Source: Deltaproteobacteria bacterium
Lineage (GTDB): Bacteria > Desulfobacterota > Syntrophia > Syntrophales > UBA2192
NCBI GenBank assembly: GCA_026388445.1
Contig: JAPLJU010000184.1
Location: forward strand, 1-26,905
DNA length: 26,905 bases
Direction of reading: 5' to 3'
Below are positions 16,849 through 24,688 of this stretch, piece by piece (positions within the stretch are counted from its first letter, which is position 1; each line of letters starts with the position of its first letter). The translations under genes were made by a program, and so were the position numbers. Under the pieces are notes generated by a model. The model worked only from the letters and a program-made list of their open reading frames with translations, was not told where the DNA came from and did not search any database.

Positions 16849-17187
16849 ATACCTGGCGGTCATTTTTACCGGTCCCATCATTCAAGGTCCGCTCACCGCC
16901 GGTTCATTTCTACACTGATTTTCCTTTGGCGGGAGTCTCATTGCCGGAACGACGGGATAAAAAGGCAGGACAAGGAAAGGCTGCGGGACTGAAAAAGTTT
17001 CAAGGCTTCGAAATGACTGGATGTTTTTGCCATCGCCCGTTTTTCTTAGAGGGAATTATCCTTCTAATACTTTCTTCGTATGTAAAAATAACGCCAGGCG
17101 CTTATTGACATAAAAGCGATTCTCTATTAGGTAATTCCCTGGACCGCAGTTTATCTTTATTCCGAAAGACAAAAGGGGGGGTTCGTT
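16849..17187. other. Intergenic region upstream of the prepilin gene
   Basis: 339 bp. A 60-codon open frame at 16926-17108 lacks a ribosome-binding site and domain, and I do not call it. TTGACA at 17105-17110 is a perfect -35, but the nearest -10-like hexamers (TATTAG, spacer 14; GGTAAT, spacer 19) are badly spaced. GGCGGT near 16853 and ACCGCC near 16894 could pair over a long loop after the NTF2-like gene. Confidence 0.4.
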
Positions 17188-17571
17188 ATGTTAAGCCATT
17201 TCATACGTAAGAATCACAAGGGCTTCACCCTGATCGAGATCATCATGGTCCTCCTGATCCTCGGGATCCTGGCCGCTGTGGCCATCCCGAAGTACTTCAG
17301 CATGCAGGAGGAAGCCAAAAAGAAAGCGGGCCAGACGGCGCTCGCTGAGGGCAAGTCAAGAATAGCCCAGTACGCCGCCCAGCGTCTTCTGCAGGACACG
17401 ACGTGGCCGACAGGTGCCCAAATCCTAGCTTCGGTTTTCACAGATGCCGGCGACTTTACCCTGAACTACACATTTACTTCCCCGACTTTCTATATGACTT
17501 CCACGGGGAAGGCCGGAACGACCGTTGCCGACGCCACTGCCATCGGCACAATGCATCGTCCCGGTCTGTAA
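17188..17571 (+). CDS. Type IV prepilin-like protein (pseudopilin/pilin)
   Basis: 127 residues. A short basic leader (MLSHFIRKNHKG) is followed by the prepilin peptidase site G|FTLIEI with Glu at +5 of the mature protein, then the hydrophobic helix IIMVLLILGILAAVAIPKYF. The C-terminal part is short and has no cysteines. AAAGGGGGG lies about 7 bases before the ATG. No pilus assembly, secretin or prepilin peptidase gene is nearby, so it must use machinery encoded elsewhere. It could be a minor pilin, a type II secretion pseudopilin or a short pilin like those of Geobacter relatives; the sequence does not decide. A strong terminator follows about 100 bp after the stop, making it monocistronic. 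Confidence 0.9.
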   Translation: MLSHFIRKNHKGFTLIEIIMVLLILGILAAVAIPKYFSMQEEAKKKAGQTALAEGKSRIAQYAAQRLLQDTTWPTGAQILASVFTDAGDFTLNYTFTSPTFYMTSTGKAGTTVADATAIGTMHRPGL

Positions 17572-17671
17572 AACGCCCAACGCTCTCTCCCCTGGCGGCG
17601 GGGCCTCGAACGATTCCGGAAATCATGCCCGGCGCGCAACGTCGCGGACTGTGCTGTCAAAACCGAATGGG

Positions 17672-17713
17672 AAAAACCCCTTCCGGTCATAGGGACCGGA
17701 GGGGGTTTTCATT
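17672..17713 (+). terminator. Terminator after the prepilin gene
   Basis: A long stem, AAAACCCC..TCCGGTC pairing with GACCGGA..GGGGTTTT, with a short loop, ends in a T-rich stretch. The A-run on the left side may let it serve the convergent minus-strand gene as well. Confidence 0.85.
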
Positions 17714-17723
17714 TCATGACTTA

Positions 17724-17903
17724 TCAAGAGCGTTTCCCGGCTTCCTGAAGCTTTTCCCTGCACGGAAGACCCAGGTCCTTTTCGTTAGCCCCAAGGCATC
17801 TTAAGATACGACCGCCGGCCGGCCTCGTGTCCCTGCAAAATTTATTTACCTCTTCGTTACAGGCCTGCTGCCAGTCCCTTGCTTTTTTTCTCGCCTCTTC
17901 CAT
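17724..17903 (-). CDS. Small Cys-rich (GLG1-type repeat) protein, possibly a remnant
   Basis: 59 residues from the only in-frame ATG. QACNEEVNKFCRDTRP, GGRILRCLGANEKDL and GLPCREKL match the four-cysteine GLG1/Cys-rich repeat (PF00839) with the pattern C-x6-C, GGRIxxCL, C. Bacterial relatives of this domain normally follow a signal peptide. None is visible here: the frame stays open upstream to 18038 but has no ATG or GTG, and the other two frames show no hydrophobic leader. It may be a truncated gene or a cytoplasmic variant. It converges on the prepilin gene and faces the DUF1385 gene divergently. Confidence rests on the motif alone. Confidence 0.5.
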   Translation of the reverse strand: MEEARKKARDWQQACNEEVNKFCRDTRPAGGRILRCLGANEKDLGLPCREKLQEAGKRS

Positions 17904-17946
17904 CCGGCGTTGACAGGGACGCCTCTTCTGAAGAGCCCAAATTTCA

Positions 17947-18027
17947 TATTGCAGAAATAAAGGGAAACATTGTATGGACCGGCAGCATGCCGGATTAAAA
18001 GGTCGTTGAAGGGATTCAAAGGGCGTT
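17947..18027 (+). repeat. Leader sequence shared with the second DUF1385 copy
   Basis: The 80 bp upstream of the intact DUF1385 gene share TATTGCAG, TGTATGGACCG and GTTGAAGGGAT, in order, with 26378-26458 upstream of the second copy, with many differences between. A hairpin CCGGCA-gca-TGCCGG (17979-17993) is present only here. The duplication therefore includes the upstream region. Confidence 0.7.
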
Positions 18028-18897
18028 ATGGCCAGCAAACCTCACCCGGAAGACATTGTCGGCGGACAGGCCGTCATCGAGGGCGTCATGATGAGGCACG
18101 GTGATAAAATCGCCGTCGCGGTGAGGACGCCTGACAGGGACATCGAAATACGGGAGCAGATTTATGTTTCCTTCACCCGGCGTTATAAATTCCTCGGTTT
18201 GAGGTTCATCCGGGGTTTTGTCAGCCTCTTTGAGATGATGGTCATCGGCATCAAGACCCTTCTCTACTCGGCCGATGTGGCCATGAAGTACGAGGAGGAA
18301 AAACCGCCGAAGTGGCACACGGTGGTTTCGCTTCTGACGGGCATCGCCCTTGCCATCTTTCTTTTCATTGTCATCCCCGCCTATCTCTTTGCCCTCCTCC
18401 GGGCCTACATCGGAAGCACAATCCTCCTGAACATCATCGAGGGCTGCATCCGTCTTTCCATTTTTCTCGGTTTCCTGGCCTCCACCCTCCTCATGTCGGA
18501 CATGCGGCGGGTCTTCATGTACCACGGGGCCGAGCACAAGACGGTCTTCGCCTGGGAAAACGGACAGGACCTGACGTTGGAAAACATCAAGGCCTTTTCA
18601 ACCCGTCACCCGCGGTGCGGCACGAGCTTCATGATGGTCGTGATCGTGATCTCCATCCTGGTCTTTTCCCTTTTGGGTAGACCCGACTTTATCCAGCGTG
18701 TTTTTTACAAGCTGATGCTCCTTCCCGTCGTCGCCGGAATTTCCTACGAGATCATCCGGTTCACCGGAAAATACCGGGAGCGGCCATGGGCCGCAGTCCT
18801 GAGCTTCCCGGGGTTGATGCTTCAGAAAATCACCACCCGGGAACCGACGGATGACCAGATCGAAGTGGCCATCGAAGCCCTGAAAAGGGTCGTCTGA
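18028..18897 (+). CDS. DUF1385 membrane protein (YqhQ family), intact copy
   Basis: 289 residues, the full family length. The N-terminal IVGGQAVIEGVMMRHGD block, membrane segments near 100-125, 140-157, 202-217 and 228-242, HGAEHK (166-171) and HPRCGTSF (194-201) are the hallmarks of DUF1385/YqhQ (PF07136, COG3872). The conserved His/Glu/Cys residues suggest metal binding, but the function is not established. AAAGGG precedes the ATG. In many Desulfobacterota and Firmicutes this gene lies beside prfA; here it is followed by the liv cluster. A second copy lies at 26459, nearly identical in two blocks and divergent in between. Confidence 0.93.
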   Translation: MASKPHPEDIVGGQAVIEGVMMRHGDKIAVAVRTPDRDIEIREQIYVSFTRRYKFLGLRFIRGFVSLFEMMVIGIKTLLYSADVAMKYEEEKPPKWHTVVSLLTGIALAIFLFIVIPAYLFALLRAYIGSTILLNIIEGCIRLSIFLGFLASTLLMSDMRRVFMYHGAEHKTVFAWENGQDLTLENIKAFSTRHPRCGTSFMMVVIVISILVFSLLGRPDFIQRVFYKLMLLPVVAGISYEIIRFTGKYRERPWAAVLSFPGLMLQKITTREPTDDQIEVAIEALKRVV

Positions 18898-18900
18898 GGG

Positions 18901-18928
18901 TTGACACCCGATCACGAAAAAAGAGAAT
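18901..18928 (+). promoter_or_regulatory. Candidate sigma70 promoter for the liv-pxp cluster
   Basis: TTGACA (18901-18906), a 16-base spacer, then GAGAAT (18923-18928) form a perfect -35 and a four-of-six -10, starting 4 bp after the DUF1385 stop codon. It would give a leader of about 210 bases before livK. A 5-bp GC hairpin (GCCCG/CGGGC, 19037-19051) lies in that leader. Confidence 0.45.
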
Positions 18929-19143
18929 TTTCATCTATGTTAGGAAGAAAACATCGTACTTTTCTAGACAACGTAAAGCGAAATAGGACCCATGCGTCAT
19001 ATTGTAAGGTGACGAAAAGTATGGTAGAGAACATCAGCCCGCAGGTCGGGCAGGTGATCGAGGATTCGCGTGAAAGAGGTAGAAGGTTTTCACAAAATTC
19101 AATTCAGCTCTACGGCGTCCATCACATCTAAAAGGAGGGTGTT

Positions 19144-20400
19144 ATGAAAAAAATCTTTCGAATGTTTTGTCTTTCTTTATTGGTTTTATCCTTTGCATCT
19201 TTTGCCTATGCCCAGGAGGAGATCAAGATCGGGGTCATTTATCCGCTGACAGGCCCACTGGCCAGCACGGGACAGGTCCTTCTGGAAGGGGTTAAACTTG
19301 CAGCGGAAATTGTCAACGGCAATTACAACCTGAACATGCCCCTGGCCAAGGGAGAGGGTCTTCCGAAGCTGAAGGGGGCGAAGATTAAGATCATCCCCGG
19401 CGACCATCAGGGCAAACCCGAGGTCGGCATGGCCGAGGCGGAGAGGCTGATCACCCAGGAGAAGGTCGTTGCCATCCTCGGATGTTACAATAGCTCGGTA
19501 ACGGCGACGGCCAGCCAGGCCACAGAGAGATACGGAATCCCCTTTGTGAACGAAAGCTCCACCTCCCCCACGCTGACGGACAGGGGCTTCAAGTGGTTCT
19601 TCCGGACAACGCCGCATGACGGTCTCTTCAGCGAAAACTTTTTCATGTTCCTGAGGGATCTCTCCAAGAAAAAGAAGGTCGGCGCCAATACCATCGCCCT
19701 CTTTGCTGAAAACACCCTCTTCGGCTCGGATTCGGTCAAATACCAGACGAAGTATGCGGAGAAATACGGCTTCAAACTGGTGGGAACCGTTCTCTACCCG
19801 GCCAAGAGCACGCAGCTCACCTCGGAAGTTCAGAAGCTGAAAGGCATGAACCCCAAGGTGGTGATGCAGACCGCTTACATCGCCGACGCCATTCTCTCCA
19901 TGAAAACCTACCGCGAGCTCAATTTCGCGCCCGAGGCGATCCTGGCCAACGACGCCGGGTTCATCGATCCCGAGTTCGTGAAGTCCCTCGGCAAGGACGC
20001 CAACTACATCCTGAGCCGCGAGGTCTGGGCCAAGGATCTGGCCAAGAAGAAACCCATGATCAAGATCGTGGCGGACATGTTTGAGAAGAGGACGGGGAAA
20101 CACATGGACGGGACCTCCTCCCGGGCTTTTACCGCCATGATCGTGCTGGCCGACGCCATCAACCGGGCGGGCTCGACGGAGCCGGCGAAGATCCAGGAAG
20201 CGCTCCTGAAGACGAACATCAAGGCCGACCAGCTCGTGATGCCCTGGGACGGTGTGAAGTTCGACCCCAAGACGCACCAGAACATGCTCGGAAAGGGGAT
20301 TATCGTCCAGGTGCAGAACGGCGAATACGTGACGGTGTGGCCTTTCAATCTCGCCACCAAACAGATTGTCTGGCCGTTCCCGAAGTGGGAGGGGAGGTAA
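19144..20400 (+). CDS. livK: Branched-chain amino-acid type ABC transporter, substrate-binding protein
   Basis: 418 residues. A Sec signal peptide (MKKIFRMFCLSLLVLSFASFAYA, cleavage before QEE) is followed by IKIGVIYPLTGPLASTGQ, the opening strand of the periplasmic LivK/type I binding fold. The LTG-x-LAxxG loop, the AILGCYNSSVTATAS segment, FVNESSTSPTL and the late ANDAGFIDPEF hinge are those of the family. The ligand is not fixed by sequence: members bind branched-chain amino acids, urea, amides and aromatic acids. AAAGGAGGG stands 6 bases before the ATG. It is the first gene of a cluster running through livHMGF to pxpABC, which argues for an amino-acid or pyroglutamate-like ligand (inference). 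Confidence 0.95.
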   Translation: MKKIFRMFCLSLLVLSFASFAYAQEEIKIGVIYPLTGPLASTGQVLLEGVKLAAEIVNGNYNLNMPLAKGEGLPKLKGAKIKIIPGDHQGKPEVGMAEAERLITQEKVVAILGCYNSSVTATASQATERYGIPFVNESSTSPTLTDRGFKWFFRTTPHDGLFSENFFMFLRDLSKKKKVGANTIALFAENTLFGSDSVKYQTKYAEKYGFKLVGTVLYPAKSTQLTSEVQKLKGMNPKVVMQTAYIADAILSMKTYRELNFAPEAILANDAGFIDPEFVKSLGKDANYILSREVWAKDLAKKKPMIKIVADMFEKRTGKHMDGTSSRAFTAMIVLADAINRAGSTEPAKIQEALLKTNIKADQLVMPWDGVKFDPKTHQNMLGKGIIVQVQNGEYVTVWPFNLATKQIVWPFPKWEGR

Positions 20401-20409
20401 ACCAGGTCT

Positions 20410-21270
20410 ATGGAGGGGGTCCTTGCTCAAACCCTAGCGAGTGGACTGCTCATCGGTTTCGTCTATGCTCTTGTCGCCGTGGGCCTCACGATGATCTTCG
20501 GCGTCATGGACATCGTGAATTTCGCCCACGGGGAGTACCTCATGATCTCCATGTACTTCTCATACTGGTTTTTTATTCTCTTCGGCATGGACCCCCTCTA
20601 TTCCCTTCCAGCCATCACCCTGATCATGTTCGGGATCGGGATTATTACCTACTACATCGCCATCCGACCCATCATCAACGCTCCCATGCTCTCGCAGATC
20701 TTCGTCACTTTCGGGCTTCTGATCTTCCTGCGGGGCGTCGCCCAGTTCCTGTGGAAGGTGGATTACCGGATGATCCCTGAAACCCTTGCCAGCGGAAACA
20801 TCAACCTTGCCGGCATATACATCGGCCGACCTCAGCTCGTCGCCGCCGTGGGGGCGATCCTCTGCTACGGCGTTATCCTCTGGTTTTTGAAAAATACAAA
20901 GACGGGGATGGCCCTGGAGGCTGTGGCGGAGGACAAGGAGGCGGCGCGCCTCATGGGCATCAACAGTAACCGCATGTTCGCCCTCTCCTGGGGGATCGGC
21001 ATCGCAACTGTCGGCATTGCCGGAGTGCTGCTCTCCACTTTCTTTTATGTCTTCCCGGAAGTGGGCGGCGCTTTCTGCCTCATCGCCTTCGTCGTCGTCG
21101 CCCTGGGCGGCTTTGGAAGTGTTGTCGGCGCCTTTCTGGCCGGCATCATCGTGGGGCTTGTGGAGGTCGTGAGCGGATATCTCATCGATCCCTCGTTCAA
21201 ATTCATGTTCGTCCTGGCCCTGTATCTCGCTGTGGTCTTCATCAGGCCGCAGGGGTTAATGGGAAAGTGA
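20410..21270 (+). CDS. livH: Branched-chain amino-acid type ABC transporter permease LivH
   Basis: 286 residues, mostly membrane segments. The N-terminal LLIGFVYALVAVGLTMIFGVMDIVNFAHGEYLM is the usual LivH opening, and EAVAEDKEAARLMGINSNRMFALSWGIG is the EAA-like loop that contacts the ATPases. It ends in FIRPQGLMGK, as in LivH proteins. It forms the inner-membrane channel together with LivM. It starts 9 bp after livK and its TGA overlaps a GTG that could start livM. AGGT lies just upstream of the ATG. Confidence 0.95.
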   Translation: MEGVLAQTLASGLLIGFVYALVAVGLTMIFGVMDIVNFAHGEYLMISMYFSYWFFILFGMDPLYSLPAITLIMFGIGIITYYIAIRPIINAPMLSQIFVTFGLLIFLRGVAQFLWKVDYRMIPETLASGNINLAGIYIGRPQLVAAVGAILCYGVILWFLKNTKTGMALEAVAEDKEAARLMGINSNRMFALSWGIGIATVGIAGVLLSTFFYVFPEVGGAFCLIAFVVVALGGFGSVVGAFLAGIIVGLVEVVSGYLIDPSFKFMFVLALYLAVVFIRPQGLMGK

Positions 21271-21281
21271 TCAAGGTCTTT

Positions 21282-22226
21282 ATGAAGAAAGGGCTCGTCA
21301 TACTGCTGGTCTTTTTTGCCGCACTCGTCATTTATCCGTTTATTTTTAAAAATCCCTTCCCCAGGCATCTCCTGATCATGATCATGCTTTACGGGACCAT
21401 GGGGATCGGCTGGAACATCATCGGCGGATACGCGGGACAGGTTTCCTTCGGAAACGCCGCTTTCTTCGGCGTGGGGGCCTACACAACGGCCATCCTGCTT
21501 TCCAAGTATGGGATCAACCCCTGGATCGGCATGCTCCTCGGATGCTTCTTCTCGTCCCTCGTGGCGGTCATCGTGGGATACCCCTGCTTCCGCCTACGGG
21601 GACACTACTTCGCCATTGCCACGATCGCCGTCGGCGAGATCGTACAGATCCTATTCACCAACTGGGAATATGCCGGCGCCGCCGTGGGCATCTACATCCC
21701 GATCCTGGAAGAGTCTTTCTTCAACTTCCAGTTCCATACGACGAAGCTTCCCTATTACTACATTGTTCTTGCGATGCTTGCTTTCGCTCTGCTCGTTTGC
21801 TACGCCGTGGAAAAAAGCAGGCTTGGATACTACTTCCGGGCCATCAAGGACGACCCAGAGGGTGCTCGGAGCCTGGGCATCAACATCCAGAATTACAAGC
21901 TCGTTGCCTTCATCCTCTCGGCGATCCTGACATCCGTCTGCGGGACATTCTACGCCATGTACGTTCTCTACATCCATCCGGCCAACACGATCGATCTGTG
22001 GCTTTCGATCCACCTGTGCATCATCGCGCTCATCGGGGGTCTCGGGAAAATTTTCGGTCCGGTGATCGGTGCTTTTATCTTCATACCGCTCACGGAATTC
22101 ACGAGGGTCTACCTGGGAAGCGAGGGTCAGGGCATCGACCTCATCATCTACGCGCTGATCATCATCCTGCTGGCTACCCTTCGTCCACAGGGGCTCTGGG
22201 GGATATTCGCGAAGAGCAGCTCCTGA
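21282..22226 (+). CDS. livM: Branched-chain amino-acid type ABC transporter permease LivM
   Basis: 314 residues from the ATG at 21282 (AAGG upstream); a GTG at 21267 overlapping the livH stop would add five residues and translational coupling. It has about eight to nine membrane segments, GWNIIGGYAGQVSFGNAAFFGVGAY near the N-terminus, the ATPase-contact loop YFRAIKDDPEGARSLGIN, and TLRPQGLWG at the end, all typical of LivM. It pairs with LivH in the inner membrane. Its length fits LivM without an extra domain. Confidence 0.95.
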   Translation: MKKGLVILLVFFAALVIYPFIFKNPFPRHLLIMIMLYGTMGIGWNIIGGYAGQVSFGNAAFFGVGAYTTAILLSKYGINPWIGMLLGCFFSSLVAVIVGYPCFRLRGHYFAIATIAVGEIVQILFTNWEYAGAAVGIYIPILEESFFNFQFHTTKLPYYYIVLAMLAFALLVCYAVEKSRLGYYFRAIKDDPEGARSLGINIQNYKLVAFILSAILTSVCGTFYAMYVLYIHPANTIDLWLSIHLCIIALIGGLGKIFGPVIGAFIFIPLTEFTRVYLGSEGQGIDLIIYALIIILLATLRPQGLWGIFAKSSS

Positions 22227-22285
22227 GGGTTTGAACGATTCACCCTCTTCACCGGAAAGGGATGAGATCAAGGATATTGAACTTT

Positions 22286-23032
22286 ATGAACGAGATCCTG
22301 GTCATAGACAACGTGACAAAACGATTCGGGGGGCTGATAGCCAACTCGAACATCTCCTTTGCCGTCGAGAGAGGAAAGATCATCGGCCTTATCGGTCCGA
22401 ATGGTGCCGGGAAGACAACGCTCTTCAACTGCATATCCTGCTACTACAGCGCGGACGGAGGGAAAATTCTCTACGAGGGGAAGGACATCACCCGGGAAAC
22501 CCCTGATGGCATCTGCCGCATGGGCATCGGTCAGACGTTTCAGATCGTTCGCATCTTCAGGGAAATGACGGTCCTGGAAAACATCATGATCGGCGCCTTC
22601 CTGCGGAACCCCGGACGGAAGAAGGCCGAAGAGAAGGCTTCGGAAGTGGCAGCCCTGTTCGGCTTCTCGGAAAAACTGGATCTCAAGGCATCGTCGCTCA
22701 CCATCTCCGAGCAAAAGCGGCTCGAAGTCGCAAGGGCCATGGCGACAGGTCCGAAAGTGCTGCTGCTCGACGAGATGATGGCGGGACTCAACATCCACGA
22801 GATCCGGGAAGCCATTGACCTCGTCCTGAAGCTCAGGGAATCCGGCATTACGCTCATCCTGGTGGAACACGTGATGGAGGGGGTCATGCCCATCGCGGAC
22901 AAGGTGGTTGTGCTCGACGACGGCGAAAAAATCGCGGAAGGCACACCGGACGAGGTCGTCTATAACGACCGGGTCATCCAGGCCTACTTCGGTGATAAAT
23001 ATCATGCTAAACGTCGAAAAAATACAGCTTAA
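22286..23032 (+). CDS. livG: Branched-chain amino-acid type ABC transporter ATP-binding protein LivG
   Basis: 248 residues from the ATG at 22286; an ATG at 22262 is possible, but its AAGGG touches the codon. Walker A is GPNGAGKT (37-44), with the Q-loop in GIGQTFQIVRIF. Walker B is VLLLDEMMAGLN and the switch histidine is in LVEHVMEGVM. The ABC signature is unusual: LTISEQKRLEVARA in place of LSGGQ-R. LivG-specific features are the FGGLIANSNISF opening and the DEVVYNDRVIQAYFG end. It energises import through LivHM with LivF, with which it overlaps by 29 bp. Confidence 0.94.
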   Translation: MNEILVIDNVTKRFGGLIANSNISFAVERGKIIGLIGPNGAGKTTLFNCISCYYSADGGKILYEGKDITRETPDGICRMGIGQTFQIVRIFREMTVLENIMIGAFLRNPGRKKAEEKASEVAALFGFSEKLDLKASSLTISEQKRLEVARAMATGPKVLLLDEMMAGLNIHEIREAIDLVLKLRESGITLILVEHVMEGVMPIADKVVVLDDGEKIAEGTPDEVVYNDRVIQAYFGDKYHAKRRKNTA

Positions 23033-23708
23033 GTACGGAAATATCCCCGTCATTCATGATGTCACCTTCCGGGTGGAGAAAGGCGAAATCGTCGCCCTCG
23101 TGGGTGGTAACGGAAACGGAAAATCCTCCATCCTGAGGGGGGTTGCGGGGCTTCTGACACCGTCCCTGGGCACAGTTAGCTTCGAGGGCAGGGACATCAC
23201 GAAGACCCAGGCTTTCGACATTGTCTCCCTGGGGATCTCCCTGGTCCCCGAAGGGAGGCGCCTTTTCCCGAGTTTGAGCGTTTACAAGAATCTCCGGCTG
23301 GGGGCTTACCTTACGGATGACGGGAAAGAAATCGAAAAACGGATGGATTACGTCTACAGCATCTTCCCCACCCTGAAAGAGAGGAAAGACCAGCGGGCCA
23401 GCACCCTCTCGGGGGGTGAACAGCAGATGGTGGCCATCGGCCGGGGTCTCATGAGTCAACCGAAACTTCTCCTTCTCGATGAGCCTTCCTGGGGCATTGC
23501 GCCCAAGCTGGTGGACAAAATCTTCGAGGTGATCCGGGAGATCAGAAATAACGGTGTGACCATACTCCTCGTGGAGCAGGATGTCCAGGAAGCGCTGGAG
23601 GCCTGCGATCGGGCTTACGTCATCCAGACAGGACGGGTCGTCATGGAAGGGACTGGTCGGGATGTCCTCAACTCCGAACTGATCCAGAAGGCCTTCCTCG
23701 GCCTCTGA
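23004..23708 (+). CDS. livF: Branched-chain amino-acid type ABC transporter ATP-binding protein LivF
   Basis: 234 residues. The ATG at 23004 lies inside the end of livG and is chosen because MLNVEKIQLKYGN is the usual LivF start; the longer open frame upstream is a shadow of livG. Walker A is GGNGNGKS (34-41), the signature LSGGEQQMVAIGRGLM is canonical and Walker B is LLLLDEPSWGIAP. The end, DVLNSELIQKAFLGL, is typical. It is the second ATPase of the transporter. GGTGAT is the only upstream ribosome-binding hint, so translation is probably coupled to livG. Confidence 0.95.
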   Translation: MLNVEKIQLKYGNIPVIHDVTFRVEKGEIVALVGGNGNGKSSILRGVAGLLTPSLGTVSFEGRDITKTQAFDIVSLGISLVPEGRRLFPSLSVYKNLRLGAYLTDDGKEIEKRMDYVYSIFPTLKERKDQRASTLSGGEQQMVAIGRGLMSQPKLLLLDEPSWGIAPKLVDKIFEVIREIRNNGVTILLVEQDVQEALEACDRAYVIQTGRVVMEGTGRDVLNSELIQKAFLGL

Positions 23709-23734
23709 ACAGGGGATCCCCGTTGAGTGATGCC

Positions 23735-24514
23735 ATGAAAAAAATCGATCTCAACAGCGACATGGGTGAGAGCTTCGGCGCGTACACAATCGGCATGGAT
23801 AGTGAGGTGATCCGGTATGTCACGTCGGCGAACATCGCCTGCGGGTTCCACGCGGGGGATCCTCACGTGATGGACGCAACCATCAAACTCGCGAAGGACC
23901 ACGGCGTCGGCGTGGGCGCTCACCCGGGTTACCCCGACCTTATCGGGTTCGGCCGCCGCAACATGGATTGCACACCCGAGGAAATTCGGGATTACCTGAC
24001 ATACCAGATCGGCGCCATGCTGGCCTTCTGCCGGATCCACGGCGTGAAGCTGCAGCACGTCAAGCCCCACGGAAGTCTCTACAACATGAGCGTCGGGAAC
24101 GAAGTACTCATCCGCACCATCGCCGGGGCGATCGCCGGCGTCGACCGGTCCCTGATATACCTCACCCTCGGCGGCGCCCAAGCGCCCCTTGTCAAAAGAA
24201 TTGCAAAGGAACTCGGCATCAGAGTAGCTTTCGAAGCCTTCCCCGACCGTGCCTACACACCCGAGGGCCGGCTCGCATCGAGGCAACTGCCGGGCACCGT
24301 CATCGAGGACCCGGAGCTCGCTACCGAACGGGCCCTTCGCATGGCAAAGGAAGGCAAGATTATCGCCACCGACGGCACCGTCCTCGAGATGGAAATCCAC
24401 ACGATCTGCGTCCACGGTGACAACCCGTCGGCCGTGGAGCACGTACGTGAGATACGCGCGACGCTCGAAGCACATCAGATTCATGTGGCTCCGATGGGCA
24501 CCTTCATCCAATAA
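23735..24514 (+). CDS. pxpA: 5-oxoprolinase subunit A (LamB/YcsF family)
   Basis: 259 residues. KIDLNSDMGESFG at the start, IACGFHAGDP (His39), GAHPGYPDLIGFGRR (His63), VKPHGSLYN and EAFPDRAYTPEGRL are LamB/YcsF hallmarks. In PxpABC the three subunits hydrolyse 5-oxoproline to glutamate with ATP. A TTG at 23723 with AGGGGA 7 bases upstream is an alternative start that would add four residues; the ATG fits the family alignment better. It follows livF by 26 bp, so it is likely co-transcribed. pxpB begins 174 bp downstream, after a stretch of short repeats. Confidence 0.94.
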   Translation: MKKIDLNSDMGESFGAYTIGMDSEVIRYVTSANIACGFHAGDPHVMDATIKLAKDHGVGVGAHPGYPDLIGFGRRNMDCTPEEIRDYLTYQIGAMLAFCRIHGVKLQHVKPHGSLYNMSVGNEVLIRTIAGAIAGVDRSLIYLTLGGAQAPLVKRIAKELGIRVAFEAFPDRAYTPEGRLASRQLPGTVIEDPELATERALRMAKEGKIIATDGTVLEMEIHTICVHGDNPSAVEHVREIRATLEAHQIHVAPMGTFIQ

Positions 24515-24517
24515 ACA

Positions 24518-24681
24518 GGGTATCGGGTCCAGGGCACAGGGTATGGCCCAGGGAATCCGTTTCACGGTATAAGGAAAGAATGGTTTATGGCGTAAGGCAC
24601 AGGGCGCACGGAAGAACAGAGGGCGCTTTGCCCTTCGCCCTTCGCCCTTCGCCCTTCGCCCTTTGCCTTTAGCCCTTTGCC
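24518..24681 (+). repeat. Heptad-repeat spacer between pxpA and pxpB
   Basis: Two 7-bp periodic blocks are seen. At 24518-24545 four GGGNNNN units run in tandem (GGGTATC, GGGTCCA, GGGCACA, GGGTATG). At 24626-24681 eight contiguous units read CTTTGCC, CTTCGCC four times, CTTTGCC, TTTAGCC, CTTTGCC, ending 7 bases before the pxpB ATG. The second block is the reverse complement of the GGCNAAR array at 8161-8205. Confidence 0.88.
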
Positions 24682-24688
24682 TAAACAT

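Noticed and set aside
16926..17108. 60-codon open frame upstream of the prepilin gene
   Set aside because: No ribosome-binding site and no recognisable domain; its end overlaps the likely promoter region of the prepilin gene.
18901..19131. 76-codon frame between DUF1385 and livK
   Set aside because: It would start at the TTG of the candidate -35 hexamer, has no ribosome-binding site and no domain.
19186..20430. 414-codon minus-strand frame opposite livK
   Set aside because: livK has signal peptide, ribosome-binding site and family sequence; the antisense frame has none of these.
24626..24681. CRISPR-like appearance of the repeat array
   Set aside because: Units are 7 bp, contiguous and without spacers, and no cas gene is present.
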